Source: Streptomyces cyaneus (GTDB lineage Bacteria; Actinomycetota; Actinomycetes; Streptomycetales; Streptomycetaceae). From it: a stretch of 64,000 nucleotides of DNA. Position numbers and translations under genes: made by a program. Each line of letters begins with the position of its first letter. The first letter of the stretch is position 1. The notes below the pieces were generated by a model. The model ran no database searches, was not told the DNA's origin, and worked only from the letters and a program-made list of their open reading frames with translations. Below, piece after piece: positions 26,781 to 35,833 of this stretch. The DNA lies in assembly GCF_004028635.1 (NCBI RefSeq), contig NZ_RQJW01000023.1:46145-110144 (forward strand), written 5' to 3'.

Positions 26781-26849
26781 GGCTCCAGAGTCTAGGTACG
26801 CGGCAGGTAACCCGAACGGCCGGGTTCGCATCTCTCCATCCGGCCCGGT

Positions 26850-27647
26850 TCAGATCTCCTCGGCGCGGGGCCGGTGTATCTCCAGCCACCGCTCCGCGTA
26901 CGCCACCGCGTCGGCCAGCGGAAACAGCCGTACGTCGGCCGCGCCCACCTGTCCGCGTACGACGGGACGGTCCCGCTCGAAGTCATGGCCCAGCTCGTCG
27001 AACCGCTCCGAGGTGATCGAAACCTCGGTCACCACCTCCCACCCCGCGGGCCCCGGCCGCCCCACCTTGACCAGCGGTGACGGGATCCGGTACTCGGCCA
27101 GATGGAAGCAGGTGCACGCGTCGTAACCGGCGCCGAGCAGCAGCACGCGCGCGTGGAGCGACTCCAGCCGTGCCAGCGGGCTGCGCTCGCCGAGGCGGCA
27201 GTCCGTGGCGTGTCCCTCGACGATCTCCCCGGCTCGCGGCCCGAGGGCGGCGAAGGACGTCTGCGGATGCGCACTGCGCAGGGCGCCCGGCCAGGTCCGT
27301 ACGGTCTCCGGGACGACGCCGACCCCGCGCGTGGGCGTGATCAGGGGGTCGTACGCGGGCATGGTCGCCCGGATCGTCTCCCACCACTCCTCCGGCACCG
27401 GCGGGTTGACCCACACCGCCGGGTCCGAGAGGTCGCCGGTCTGGGTGGGGACCACCAGCGTGCCGTCCGGGCCGAGCGCGTCGAGCAGTGCCTGGACGAC
27501 CGCGACGGCGCCTCCGCAGACCCAGCCGAGGGAGCTGAGGGAGGAGTGCACCAGGAGCGTTTCACCGCTTTGGACGCCGAGCTCGCGCATGTGTGCGGCG
27601 AGGGTGTCACGGGTGACAAGAGGGCCGGTCGGAGGGGGTGTCGACAT
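26850..27647 (-). CDS. AAC(3) family aminoglycoside N-acetyltransferase-like protein
   Basis: The 265-residue protein matches the antibiotic N-acetyltransferase fold: LLVHSSLSSLGWVCGGAVAV near residue 27, DGTLVVPTQTGDLSDPAVW, LITPTRGVGVVPETVRTWPG and SAHPQTSFAALGPRA with the conserved catalytic-region His. The true substrate is unknown, since chromosomal homologues are widespread and often not resistance factors. ATG 27647 has a weak ribosome site; a TTG at 27701 is possible. It is divergent from sufR and shares the regulatory gap at 27648-27808. Confidence 0.85.
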   Translation of the reverse strand: MSTPPPTGPLVTRDTLAAHMRELGVQSGETLLVHSSLSSLGWVCGGAVAVVQALLDALGPDGTLVVPTQTGDLSDPAVWVNPPVPEEWWETIRATMPAYDPLITPTRGVGVVPETVRTWPGALRSAHPQTSFAALGPRAGEIVEGHATDCRLGERSPLARLESLHARVLLLGAGYDACTCFHLAEYRIPSPLVKVGRPGPAGWEVVTEVSITSERFDELGHDFERDRPVVRGQVGAADVRLFPLADAVAYAERWLEIHRPRAEEI

Positions 27648-27722
27648 GGTTCGGGAGTGTCCCGGAGGGAGCCCGGCGGCGCCACCGAATTGATCGATCA
27701 AAGATCATTCCCGCAGGTCAGA

Positions 27723-27736
27723 TTAGGTATGCCTAA
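27723..27736. promoter_or_regulatory. Iron-box-like palindrome (DmdR1/DtxR type)
   Basis: TTAGG-TATG-CCTAA is a perfect inverted repeat with the TTAGG/CCTAA half-sites of the DtxR/IdeR/DmdR iron box. It lies about 73 bp upstream of the sufR start, between sufR and the divergent acetyltransferase. Iron-dependent repression of the suf operon, the acetyltransferase or both is possible. Confidence 0.55.
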
Positions 27737-27795
27737 GTGACGCAGGGCACCGTCGAGGGGCCCGGACGCGGCTTGCCTGCCTCTGAGGAATTACG

Positions 27796-27809
27796 CAACA
27801 ATGGCGTTG
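27796..27809. promoter_or_regulatory. SufR-type operator CAAC-N6-GTTG
   Basis: CAAC-AATGGC-GTTG matches the 14-bp palindrome reported, as I recall, for the iron-sulphur repressor SufR of S. avermitilis. It overlaps the chosen GTG start of sufR (27809), so autorepression at a leaderless or very short leader is plausible. Confidence 0.65.
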
Positions 27810-28570
27810 TGAAAAACGTCGGCGAGGCTCGGGAGACCCCCATGGGGACCCCTCAGGAGGAGCTCGCGACCGGAGAGCGCTCCACGCGCAACCGGGTCGC
27901 GCGGTCAATCCTGGACCACGGCCCCTCGACCGTCGCCGAGCTGGCCGGCCGGCTGGGACTCACCCAGGCAGCCGTACGCAGGCATCTGGACGCGCTGGTC
28001 GCGGACGATGTCGTGGAGGCCCGCGAACAGCGGGTGTACGGCACGCGCACGCGTGGCCGTCCCGCCAAGGTCTTCGCGCTCACCGACTGCGGCCGCGACG
28101 CCTTCGACCAGTCGTACGACAAGCTCGCCGCGGACGCCCTGAAGTGGATCGCCGAGCGCGAGGGCGGGCAGGAGGCGGTCGCCGCCTTCGCCCGGGCCCG
28201 GATCGCCGCCCAGGCGAGCGCGTACCGCAAGGCGATCGAGGCCGTCAGTCCTGACGAGCGCACCGAAGCCCTGGCCAAGGCCCTGAGCGTGGACGGGTAC
28301 GCTGCTACGGCGCGCAGCGCACCCCTCCCGCAAAAAGGCGAGCAGCTGTGCCAGCACCACTGCCCGGTCGCCCACGTCGCGGAGCAGTTCCCGCAGCTGT
28401 GCGAGGCGGAGACGGAGATCTTCGCCGAACTGCTCGGAACACACGTCCAGAGACTGGCGACCATCGCGCACGGCGACGGCGTCTGCACGACGTACATCCC
28501 GAAGATTTCCCACACGCAAGTTCATAGCGACAACGCATCTGCAAGCACGGCCGGGAGGAACCCCGCATGA
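27809..28570 (+). CDS. sufR: Fe-S cluster-sensing repressor SufR
   Basis: The 253-residue regulator has an ArsR/DeoR-like winged helix (TVAELAGRLGLTQAAVRRHLDALVADDVVEAREQRVYG, about residues 45-85). Three clustered Cys (CQHHCPVAHVAEQFPQLCEAE, about 180-200) and a later VCTTYI Cys could hold a [4Fe-4S] cluster. SufR represses suf genes when clusters are plentiful. GTG 27809 is chosen (VKNVGEARE); a longer frame exists upstream but would run through the promoter. The stop overlaps sufB in ATGA. Confidence 0.9.
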   Translation: MKNVGEARETPMGTPQEELATGERSTRNRVARSILDHGPSTVAELAGRLGLTQAAVRRHLDALVADDVVEAREQRVYGTRTRGRPAKVFALTDCGRDAFDQSYDKLAADALKWIAEREGGQEAVAAFARARIAAQASAYRKAIEAVSPDERTEALAKALSVDGYAATARSAPLPQKGEQLCQHHCPVAHVAEQFPQLCEAETEIFAELLGTHVQRLATIAHGDGVCTTYIPKISHTQVHSDNASASTAGRNPA

Positions 28571-29991
28571 CTCTCCCCATCGAGGAGACTGCCCACCCTG
28601 AGCTCGAGGGTCTGGGTAAGTACGAATACGGCTGGGCCGACTCCGACGAAGCCGGCGCCTCTGCGAAGCGCGGTCTGAGCGAGGATGTCGTCAAGGACAT
28701 CTCCGCGAAGAAGTCCGAGCCGGAGTGGATGACCAAGCTTCGTCTCAAGGGTCTGCGCCTGTTCGACAAGAAGCCCATGCCCAACTGGGGCTCGGACCTT
28801 TCCGGTATCGACTTCGACAACATCAAGTACTTCGTGCGTTCCACGGAGAAGCAGGCGGAGTCCTGGGAGGACCTGCCCGAGGACATCAAGAACACGTACG
28901 ACAAGCTCGGCATCCCCGAGGCGGAGAAGCAGCGCCTCGTCGCCGGTGTCGCGGCCCAGTACGAGTCCGAGGTCGTCTACCACCAGATCCGCGAGGACCT
29001 GGAGGAGCAGGGCGTCATCTTCCTCGACACCGACACGGCCCTGAAGGAGCACCCGGAGCTCTTCAAGGAGTACTTCGGGACCGTCATCCCGGTCGGTGAC
29101 AACAAGTTCGCGTCGCTGAACACCGCCGTGTGGTCGGGTGGCTCGTTCATCTACGTCCCGCCGGGCGTCCACGTGGAGATCCCGCTCCAGGCCTACTTCC
29201 GTATCAACACGGAGAACATGGGCCAGTTCGAGCGGACCCTGATCATCGTCGACGAGGGCGCGTACGTGCACTACGTCGAGGGTTGTACGGCCCCGATCTA
29301 CAAGTCGGACTCGCTGCACTCCGCGGTCGTCGAGATCATCGTCAAGAAGAACGCCCGCTGCCGCTACACGACCATCCAGAACTGGTCGAACAACGTCTAC
29401 AACCTGGTCACCAAGCGCGCCGTCGCCTACGAGGGCGCGACCATGGAGTGGATCGACGGCAACATCGGCTCCAAGGTGACGATGAAGTACCCGGCCGTCT
29501 ACCTGATGGGCGAGCACGCCAAGGGCGAGACCCTGTCCATCGCCTTCGCGGGCGAGGGGCAGCACCAGGATGCCGGCTCCAAGATGGTCCACATGGCGCC
29601 GAACACGTCCTCCAACATCGTGTCGAAGTCCGTCGCCCGCGGTGGCGGCCGTACCTCCTACCGTGGTCTGGTGGAGATCGGCGAGGGCGCCCACGGCTCG
29701 AAGTCCAACGTGCTGTGCGACGCGCTGCTCGTCGACACCATCTCCCGCTCCGACACGTACCCCTACGTGGACGTCCGCGAGGACGACGTGTCCATGGGCC
29801 ACGAGGCCACCGTCTCCAAGGTCTCCGAGGACCAGCTCTTCTACCTGATGAGCCGCGGTCTGAGCGAGTTCGAGGCGATGGCGATGATCGTGCGCGGCTT
29901 CGTCGAGCCCATCGCGAAGGAGCTGCCGATGGAGTACGCCCTCGAGCTCAACCGGCTGATCGAGCTGCAGATGGAAGGCGCGGTCGGTTAA
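28567..29991 (+). CDS. sufB: Fe-S cluster assembly scaffold SufB
   Basis: The 474-residue SufB is the main scaffold subunit of the SufBCD complex. It has the N-terminal YEYGWADSDEAGASAKRGLSE region, a right-handed beta-helix core (VHYVEGCTAPIYKSDSLH, RCRYTTIQNWSNNVYNL) and a C-terminal stretch with LCDALLVDTISRSDTYPYVD followed by EDQLFYLMSRGLSE. The length is standard. ATGA overlap with sufR shows coupling. SufD follows after 59 nt. Confidence 0.95.
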   Translation: MTLPIEETAHPELEGLGKYEYGWADSDEAGASAKRGLSEDVVKDISAKKSEPEWMTKLRLKGLRLFDKKPMPNWGSDLSGIDFDNIKYFVRSTEKQAESWEDLPEDIKNTYDKLGIPEAEKQRLVAGVAAQYESEVVYHQIREDLEEQGVIFLDTDTALKEHPELFKEYFGTVIPVGDNKFASLNTAVWSGGSFIYVPPGVHVEIPLQAYFRINTENMGQFERTLIIVDEGAYVHYVEGCTAPIYKSDSLHSAVVEIIVKKNARCRYTTIQNWSNNVYNLVTKRAVAYEGATMEWIDGNIGSKVTMKYPAVYLMGEHAKGETLSIAFAGEGQHQDAGSKMVHMAPNTSSNIVSKSVARGGGRTSYRGLVEIGEGAHGSKSNVLCDALLVDTISRSDTYPYVDVREDDVSMGHEATVSKVSEDQLFYLMSRGLSEFEAMAMIVRGFVEPIAKELPMEYALELNRLIELQMEGAVG

Positions 29992-30050
29992 GACCCGCCC
30001 TCGACAGCAGCCAGCAATTTCTGACGTAGGAAGAGAGCAGACCGACAGCC

Positions 30051-31232
30051 ATGGCTGAGGCTCAGAACATCCCCGTGGGGTCCACCACCGCGGGCCAGAT
30101 CGCGGTGGCCGCCGAGTCGACCGTCGCCACGCGCATGAGCGCGCCCCCGTCCTTCGACGTCGCGGACTTCCCGGTCCCGCACGGCCGCGAGGAGGAGTGG
30201 CGGTTCACCCCGCTGGAGCGCCTGCGCGGGCTGCACGACGGCACCGCCGTGGCGACCGGCGACGGCCTGCAGGTCACCGTCGAGGCCCCCGAGGGCGTCA
30301 CCGTCGAGACCGTCGGCCGTGACGATGCCCGCCTGGGCAAGGCGGGCACCCCCGTGGACCGCGTCGCCGCCCAGGCGTACTCGGCGTTCGAGAAGGCCGG
30401 TGTCGTCACCGTCCCCAAGGAGACGGTCCTCACCGAGCCGATCCGTATCGCCGTGCACGGCACGGGCGGGGTCGCCTACGGCCACCAGGTCGTGGAGCTC
30501 GGAGCCTTCGCCGAGGCCGTCGTCGTCATCGACCACACCGGTGACGCGGTGCTCGCCGCCAACGTCGACTACATCCTGGGGGACGGCGCCAAGCTCACCG
30601 TCGTCTCCGTCCAGGACTGGGACGACAAGGCCGTGCACGTGGGCCAGCACAACGCGCTGATCGGCCGGGACGCCACCTTCAAGTCGTTCGTGGTCACCTT
30701 CGGCGGCGACCTCGTACGCCTCCACCCGCGCGTCGCCTACGCCGGCACCGGCGGTGAGGCCGAGCTCTTCGGCCTCTACTTCACCGACGCGGGCCAGCAC
30801 CAGGAGCACCGTCTCCTCGTCGACCACAACACCCCGCACTGCAAGTCCAACGTCGCCTACAAGGGCGCGCTCCAGGGCGACGACGCGCACGCCGTGTGGA
30901 TCGGCGACGTCCTCATCGAGGCCAAGGCCGAGGGCACGGACACGTACGAGATGAACCGGAACCTCGTCCTCACGGACGGCGCCCGGGTCGACTCCGTGCC
31001 GAACCTGGAGATCGAGACCGGCGAGATCGTCGGCGCCGGCCACGCCTCCGCGACCGGCCGCTTCGACGACGAGCAGCTCTTCTACCTGATGGCCCGCGGC
31101 ATCCCCGCCGACGAGGCCCGTCGCCTGGTGGTCCGCGGCTTCTTCGCCGAGCTCGTCCAGCAGATCGGTGTCGACGACATCCAGGAGCGCCTCCTCGTGA
31201 AGATCGACGAGGAGCTGGAGGCGTCGGTCTGA
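30051..31232 (+). CDS. sufD: Fe-S cluster assembly protein SufD
   Basis: The 393-residue SufD is the SufB paralogue of the SufBC2D complex, needed for iron acquisition. It has PVPHGREEEWRFTPLERLRG (N-terminal family mark), a beta-helix core, and PHCKSNVAYKGALQGDDAHA with the conserved Cys/His region, then DDEQLFYLMARGIPADEARR as in SufB. It starts at ATG 30051, 59 nt after sufB, and its stop overlaps the next start by one base (TGATG). Confidence 0.95.
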   Translation: MAEAQNIPVGSTTAGQIAVAAESTVATRMSAPPSFDVADFPVPHGREEEWRFTPLERLRGLHDGTAVATGDGLQVTVEAPEGVTVETVGRDDARLGKAGTPVDRVAAQAYSAFEKAGVVTVPKETVLTEPIRIAVHGTGGVAYGHQVVELGAFAEAVVVIDHTGDAVLAANVDYILGDGAKLTVVSVQDWDDKAVHVGQHNALIGRDATFKSFVVTFGGDLVRLHPRVAYAGTGGEAELFGLYFTDAGQHQEHRLLVDHNTPHCKSNVAYKGALQGDDAHAVWIGDVLIEAKAEGTDTYEMNRNLVLTDGARVDSVPNLEIETGEIVGAGHASATGRFDDEQLFYLMARGIPADEARRLVVRGFFAELVQQIGVDDIQERLLVKIDEELEASV

Positions 31233-31552
31233 TGACCACCTTCGTACGCGTCTGTGGGCTGAGCGAGCTGGAGGAGGACACCCCGAAGCGGGTGGAACTC
31301 GACGGCACGCCGGTCTCGGTCGTGCAGACCGAGGGGGAGGTGTTCGCCATCTACGACATCTGCTCCCACGCGAACGTCTCGCTCTCCGAGGGCGAGGTGG
31401 AGGACTGCCAGATCGAGTGCTGGCTGCACGGCTCCGCGTTCGACCTCAGAACCGGCAAGCCGTCCGGCCTACCCGCGACGCGCCCCGTCCCCGTATACCC
31501 CGTAAAGATCGAAGGGGACGACGTTCTCGTCTCCCTCACCCAGGAGTCCTGA
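31232..31552 (+). CDS. Rieske-type [2Fe-2S] ferredoxin of the suf operon
   Basis: The 106-residue Rieske domain has CSHANVSLSEGEVEDCQIEC followed by WLHGSAFDL. This supplies the C-x-H and C-x2-H pairs that bind a [2Fe-2S] cluster. It resembles ferredoxin subunits of non-heme dioxygenases. In actinobacterial suf operons this gene lies between sufD and sufC and may provide electrons for cluster assembly; that role is inference from position. It overlaps sufD by 1 nt and precedes sufC by 7 nt. Confidence 0.9.
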   Translation: MTTFVRVCGLSELEEDTPKRVELDGTPVSVVQTEGEVFAIYDICSHANVSLSEGEVEDCQIECWLHGSAFDLRTGKPSGLPATRPVPVYPVKIEGDDVLVSLTQES

Positions 31553-31559
31553 GGCACCC

Positions 31560-32320
<761 letters not shown>

Positions 32321-32324
<4 letters not shown>

Positions 32325-33577
32325 CACAGCTGCCGGGCCTCCTCGACACCGAGGCGATCCGCAAGGACTTCCCCATCCTGGACCGACAGGTCCACGACGG
32401 TAAGAAGCTTGTCTACCTGGACAACGCGGCGACCTCGCAGAAGCCGCGCCAGGTACTGGACGCCTTGAGCGAGTACTACGAGCGCTACAACGCCAACGTC
32501 CACCGCGGTGTGCATGTGCTCGCCGAGGAGGCCACGGCGCTGTACGAGGGTGCGCGCGACAAGGTCGCGGAGTTCATCAACGCGCCCAGCCGCAACGAGG
32601 TGATCTTCACCAAGAACGCCTCCGAGTCCCTCAACCTCGTGGCGAACATGCTGGGCTGGGCCGACGAGCCCTACCGGGTGGACCACGAGACCGAGATCGT
32701 CATCACCGAGATGGAGCACCACTCCAACATCGTGCCGTGGCAGCTGCTCGCGCAGCGCACGGGCGCGAAGCTGAAGTGGTTCGGTCTCACGGACGACGGC
32801 CGCCTGGACCTGTCCAACATCGACGAGATCATCACGGAGAAGACGAAGATCGTCTCCTTCGTGCTGGTGTCGAACATCCTGGGCACGGTCAACCCGGTCG
32901 AGGCGATAGTGCGCCGTGCGCAGGAGGTCGGCGCGCTGGTCTGCATCGACGCCTCGCAGGCGGCGCCGCACATGCCGCTGGACGTGCAGTCGCTCCAGGC
33001 CGACTTCGTGGCCTTCACCGGCCACAAGATGTGCGGCCCGACCGGCATCGGCGTCCTGTGGGGCCGCCAGGAGCTGCTGGAGGACCTGCCCCCGTTCCTG
33101 GGCGGCGGCGAGATGATCGAGACCGTGTCGATGCACTCGTCGACGTACGCTCCCGCCCCGCACAAGTTCGAGGCGGGCACGCCGCCGGTCGCGCAGGCGG
33201 TCGGTCTGGGCGCGGCGATCGACTACTTGAACTCGATCGGCATGGACAAGATCCTCGCCCATGAGCACGCGCTCACCGAGTACGCGGTGAAGCGGCTGGC
33301 GGAGGTCCCGGACCTGCGGATCATCGGCCCCACGACGGCCGAGGACCGCGGCGCCGCGATCTCCTTCACGCTCGGCGACATCCACCCGCACGACGTGGGC
33401 CAGGTCCTCGACGAGCAGGGCATCGCGGTCCGGGTCGGCCACCACTGCGCGCGGCCGGTCTGCCTCCGGTACGGAATTCCTGCGACCACGCGAGCGTCGT
33501 TCTATCTGTACTCCACGCCGACCGAGATCGACGCTCTGGTCGACGGGCTGGAGCACGTACGGAACTTCTTCGGCTGA
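32321..33577 (+). CDS. sufS: Cysteine desulfurase SufS
   Basis: The 418-residue PLP enzyme releases sulphur from cysteine. Key parts are LVYLDNAATSQKPRQVLDAL near the N-terminus, TEMEHHSNIVPWQLL, VAFTGHKMCGPTGIGVLWG with the PLP Lys, and AVRVGHHCARPVCLRYG with the persulfide Cys. This is the group II (SufS/CsdA) type, which pairs with SufU or SufE. It starts at GTG 32321 overlapping sufC. SufU follows after 21 nt. Confidence 0.95.
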
Positions 33578-33598
33578 CGGGACGGGACGAGCGATCGC

Positions 33599-34066
33599 AT
33601 GAAGCTGGATTCGATGTACCAGGAAGTCATCCTGGACCACTACAAGAACCCGCACGGGCGTGGTCTGAGGGATGGCGACGCCGAGGTGCACCACGTGAAC
33701 CCGACGTGCGGCGACGAGATCACCCTGCGTGTGAAGTACGACGGCACGAAGATCGAGGACGTCTCCTACGAGGGTCAGGGCTGCTCGATCAGCCAGGCCT
33801 CGGCGTCCGTGCTGAACGAGCTCCTCGTCGGCAAGGACCTGTCGGACGCGCAGAAGATCCAGGAGACCTTCCTGGAGCTGATGCAGTCCAAGGGGAAGCT
33901 CGAGCCCGATGACGCGATGGAGGAGGTGCTGGAGGACGCGGTCGCGTTCGCCGGCGTCTCCAAGTACCCCGCCCGGGTCAAGTGCGCCCTCCTGAGCTGG
34001 ATGGCGTGGAAGGACGCGACGGCCCAGGTGCTGGGCGGAGCCGACGCCGAAAGGAAGACGGCATGA
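33599..34066 (+). CDS. sufU: SufU sulfurtransferase / Fe-S scaffold
   Basis: The 155-residue NifU-N-type protein accepts sulphur from SufS in Gram-positive suf systems. Three conserved Cys are visible: C37 (NPTCGDE, with D39), C62 (GQGCSIS) and the late one in ARVKCALLSW. These bind zinc. The insertion between them is normal for SufU compared with IscU. ATGA overlap with the next gene. Confidence 0.95.
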   Translation: MKLDSMYQEVILDHYKNPHGRGLRDGDAEVHHVNPTCGDEITLRVKYDGTKIEDVSYEGQGCSISQASASVLNELLVGKDLSDAQKIQETFLELMQSKGKLEPDDAMEEVLEDAVAFAGVSKYPARVKCALLSWMAWKDATAQVLGGADAERKTA

Positions 34067-34395
34067 GCGAGACCGTTGAGATGAAGCCGGCCTCGGAGGA
34101 AGAGGTCCGTGAGGCGCTGTACGACGTCGTCGACCCCGAGCTGGGTATCGACGTCGTCAACCTCGGCCTGATCTACGGCATCCACATCGACGACGCGAAC
34201 ATCGCGACGCTCGACATGACCCTGACCTCGGCGGCCTGCCCGCTGACGGACGTCATCGAGGACCAGGCCAAGTCCGCCACGGACGGTCTCGTCAGCGAGC
34301 TGCGCATCAACTGGGTGTGGATGCCGCCGTGGGGCCCGGACAAGATCACGGACGACGGTCGTGAGCAGCTTCGGGCGCTGGGATTCAACGTCTGA
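34063..34395 (+). CDS. MIP18/PaaD-family Fe-S maturation factor (SufT-like)
   Basis: The 110-residue protein is a single MIP18-family domain: EEVREALYDVVDPELGIDVVNLGLIYGI, then TSAACPLTDVIEDQ with the conserved Cys and WVWMPPWGPDKITDDGREQLRALGF. Such proteins assist Fe-S cluster delivery. It is the last gene of the suf operon, coupled by ATGA to sufU, and followed by the strong hairpin at 34417-34446. Some annotations call it SufT; I leave the symbol open. Confidence 0.9.
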   Translation: MSETVEMKPASEEEVREALYDVVDPELGIDVVNLGLIYGIHIDDANIATLDMTLTSAACPLTDVIEDQAKSATDGLVSELRINWVWMPPWGPDKITDDGREQLRALGFNV

Positions 34396-34416
34396 GTCCG
34401 TCCGTACGACTGTGCA

Positions 34417-34446
34417 GTGGCCCTCGGCGGTTTCGCCGGGGGCCAC
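34417..34446. terminator. Bidirectional terminator after the suf operon
   Basis: GTGGCCCTCGGCG and CGCCGGGGGCCAC form a stem of about 13 bp with one G-T pair around a GTTT loop, between the convergent suf operon and the arabinose-binding-domain gene. Confidence 0.85.
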
Positions 34447-34460
34447 TCGCGCGTGCGGGC

Positions 34461-35294
34461 TCAGGCCAGCCCCGCCACCAACCGGAACGCCGAGTCCGCC
34501 AGGTACAGGCCGCTGTGCTCGTACGGGGCCAGGCGGAGCTGGAAGTTCTGGTGACGCAGGAAACGGCCCGGGTAGTTGACCGACTCCAGCATGACCGCGC
34601 CCGAGTACGCCGCTGAGCGGGCGCAGAAGGTGGCGTCCTGCTTGAACAGGGCGGAGCCGTCGTTGCGTTCGGAGCGGAGGACGAAGCTGCGGTGGCGCAG
34701 GTAGCTGCCGTCGGCTGTGGCGAAGGAGTAGCAGGAGGCGTCGCTCAGGCCCTTGATCAGCTTGAAGGTGGAGTCCTCGCGGCTCTCCGAGCCGCTGACC
34801 TGGTCCAGCTTCACGTAGCCGCCGCTCGCGTGCCAGTAGCGGTCGGGGTAGTTGACCGAGCGCACGGAGCGCCAGGTGGTGGCCGGAGGCTTCGAGGCGC
34901 TCGACGAACCCCCCTCGTGGGAAGGCGACTTGGACGGCTTCTGCTCCGGCTCCGGCGCGGGCTTGGGCGCGCCGGCCTCCTGTTGGCGGGGTGCCCTCGT
35001 GGTCGCCTCGGGCGTCGACAGGCCGCTCTTGCCCTTCGGGGGAGCCGTCTTCGACGGGGTGGCGAAGGAGATCAGGCCGGGGACGGACGTGGTGTCGTCG
35101 GCCCGCGCCGAGCGTGACGTCGCGTCAGGCGCCCTGTCCGTCACGACAATTGCCGTGGCGCAGGCGACGATCGTCGCCACCGCCATCCCGCCCGCCAGCC
35201 ACAGGCGGCGCGTCCCCGGTGCCCGGGAGGTGTCCGGGGCCCAGCCGTTCTCCCAAGGTTGGTCCTGAGGCGGCCGGGACTTGTTTTCTGGCAT
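34461..35294 (-). CDS. Membrane-anchored AbfB (arabinofuran-binding) domain protein
   Basis: The 277-residue protein has a short cytoplasmic N-terminus, one helix (LWLAGGMAVATIVACATAIVV, about residues 32-52), a long Pro/Lys/Ser-rich spacer, and a C-terminal beta-trefoil of AbfB type from about residue 140. Repeated units such as VRSVNYPDRYWHASGGYVKL, SYLRHRSFVLRSE and ESVNYPGRFLRHQNFQLRL carry the family's NYP-x-R and LRH marks. AbfB domains bind arabinose side chains; no catalytic domain is present. ATG 35294 has GGAGG 8 nt upstream. Confidence 0.82.
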   Translation of the reverse strand: MPENKSRPPQDQPWENGWAPDTSRAPGTRRLWLAGGMAVATIVACATAIVVTDRAPDATSRSARADDTTSVPGLISFATPSKTAPPKGKSGLSTPEATTRAPRQQEAGAPKPAPEPEQKPSKSPSHEGGSSSASKPPATTWRSVRSVNYPDRYWHASGGYVKLDQVSGSESREDSTFKLIKGLSDASCYSFATADGSYLRHRSFVLRSERNDGSALFKQDATFCARSAAYSGAVMLESVNYPGRFLRHQNFQLRLAPYEHSGLYLADSAFRLVAGLA

Positions 35295-35472
35295 GCGCTG
35301 ATCCTCCAGCGGCGTCACGCGACGACAGCCGCGGCTGCGAAGGCGCGGTATGTGAACGGTGAAACACTAGTGGACCCTGTGCTCTCGGAGCAGCCGTTTG
35401 GAACGAGTAAATCCGGCTGCGCAACGCCGCATTGGGGAAGCCGCCCCGCCCTTGGAGTCACCGAGAACCCCT

Positions 35473-35514
35473 TTGTGTACGCCCGTACGCAACGTTGTGT
35501 ACGATCGTACGCAT
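35473..35514. promoter_or_regulatory. Twin TetR-type operators
   Basis: Two 20-bp near-palindromes, TTGTGTACG-CC-CGTACGCAA (35473-35492) and TTGTGTACG-AT-CGTACGCAT (35495-35514), repeat at exactly 22 bp, about two helical turns. The second overlaps the ATG of the SMR gene. The TetR gene two places on is the obvious candidate to bind both. Confidence 0.75.
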
Positions 35515-35833
35515 GGGATACCTGCTGCTCGCCGGAGCCATCGCGGCCGAGGTGGCCGCCACGACCGCCATGAAGTACAGCGACGGCTTCAGCAGGCTGT
35601 GGCCGTCGCTGCTGACCGCGCTCGGATACGTCGTCTCCTTCGCGCTGCTCGCCCAGACCCTGAAGACCGTCTCCGTGGGCACGGCGTATGCGATCTGGGC
35701 CGGCGTCGGCACCGCGGCCATCGTCGCGATAGGGATCGCCTTCATGGGGGAGGGGATGACCGTCGTGAAGGCCGCAGGGATCGCGCTGATCATCGTCGGC
35801 GTGGTCGTGCTGAACCTGGGCGGTGCGCACTGA
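35513..35833 (+). CDS. SMR family multidrug efflux protein (SugE/EmrE-type)
   Basis: The 106-residue four-helix protein begins MGYLLLAGAIAAEVAATTAMKYS, where the helix-1 Glu of AAEVAATT is the proton/drug-binding residue of SMR transporters. TVSVGTAYAIWAGVGTAAIVAIG and a final GIALIIVGVVVLNLG are family hallmarks. It exports cationic compounds by proton antiport, probably as a dimer. ATG 35513 sits inside the second operator. Its stop overlaps the TetR start (TGATG), so pump and regulator are coupled. Confidence 0.92.
   Translation: MGYLLLAGAIAAEVAATTAMKYSDGFSRLWPSLLTALGYVVSFALLAQTLKTVSVGTAYAIWAGVGTAAIVAIGIAFMGEGMTVVKAAGIALIIVGVVVLNLGGAH

Noticed and set aside
23310..27647. Antibiotic resistance island (nucleotidyltransferase, exporter, acetyltransferase)
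   Set aside because: The genes are chromosomal types mixed with ctaA, have host-like composition and no mobile element or attachment site.
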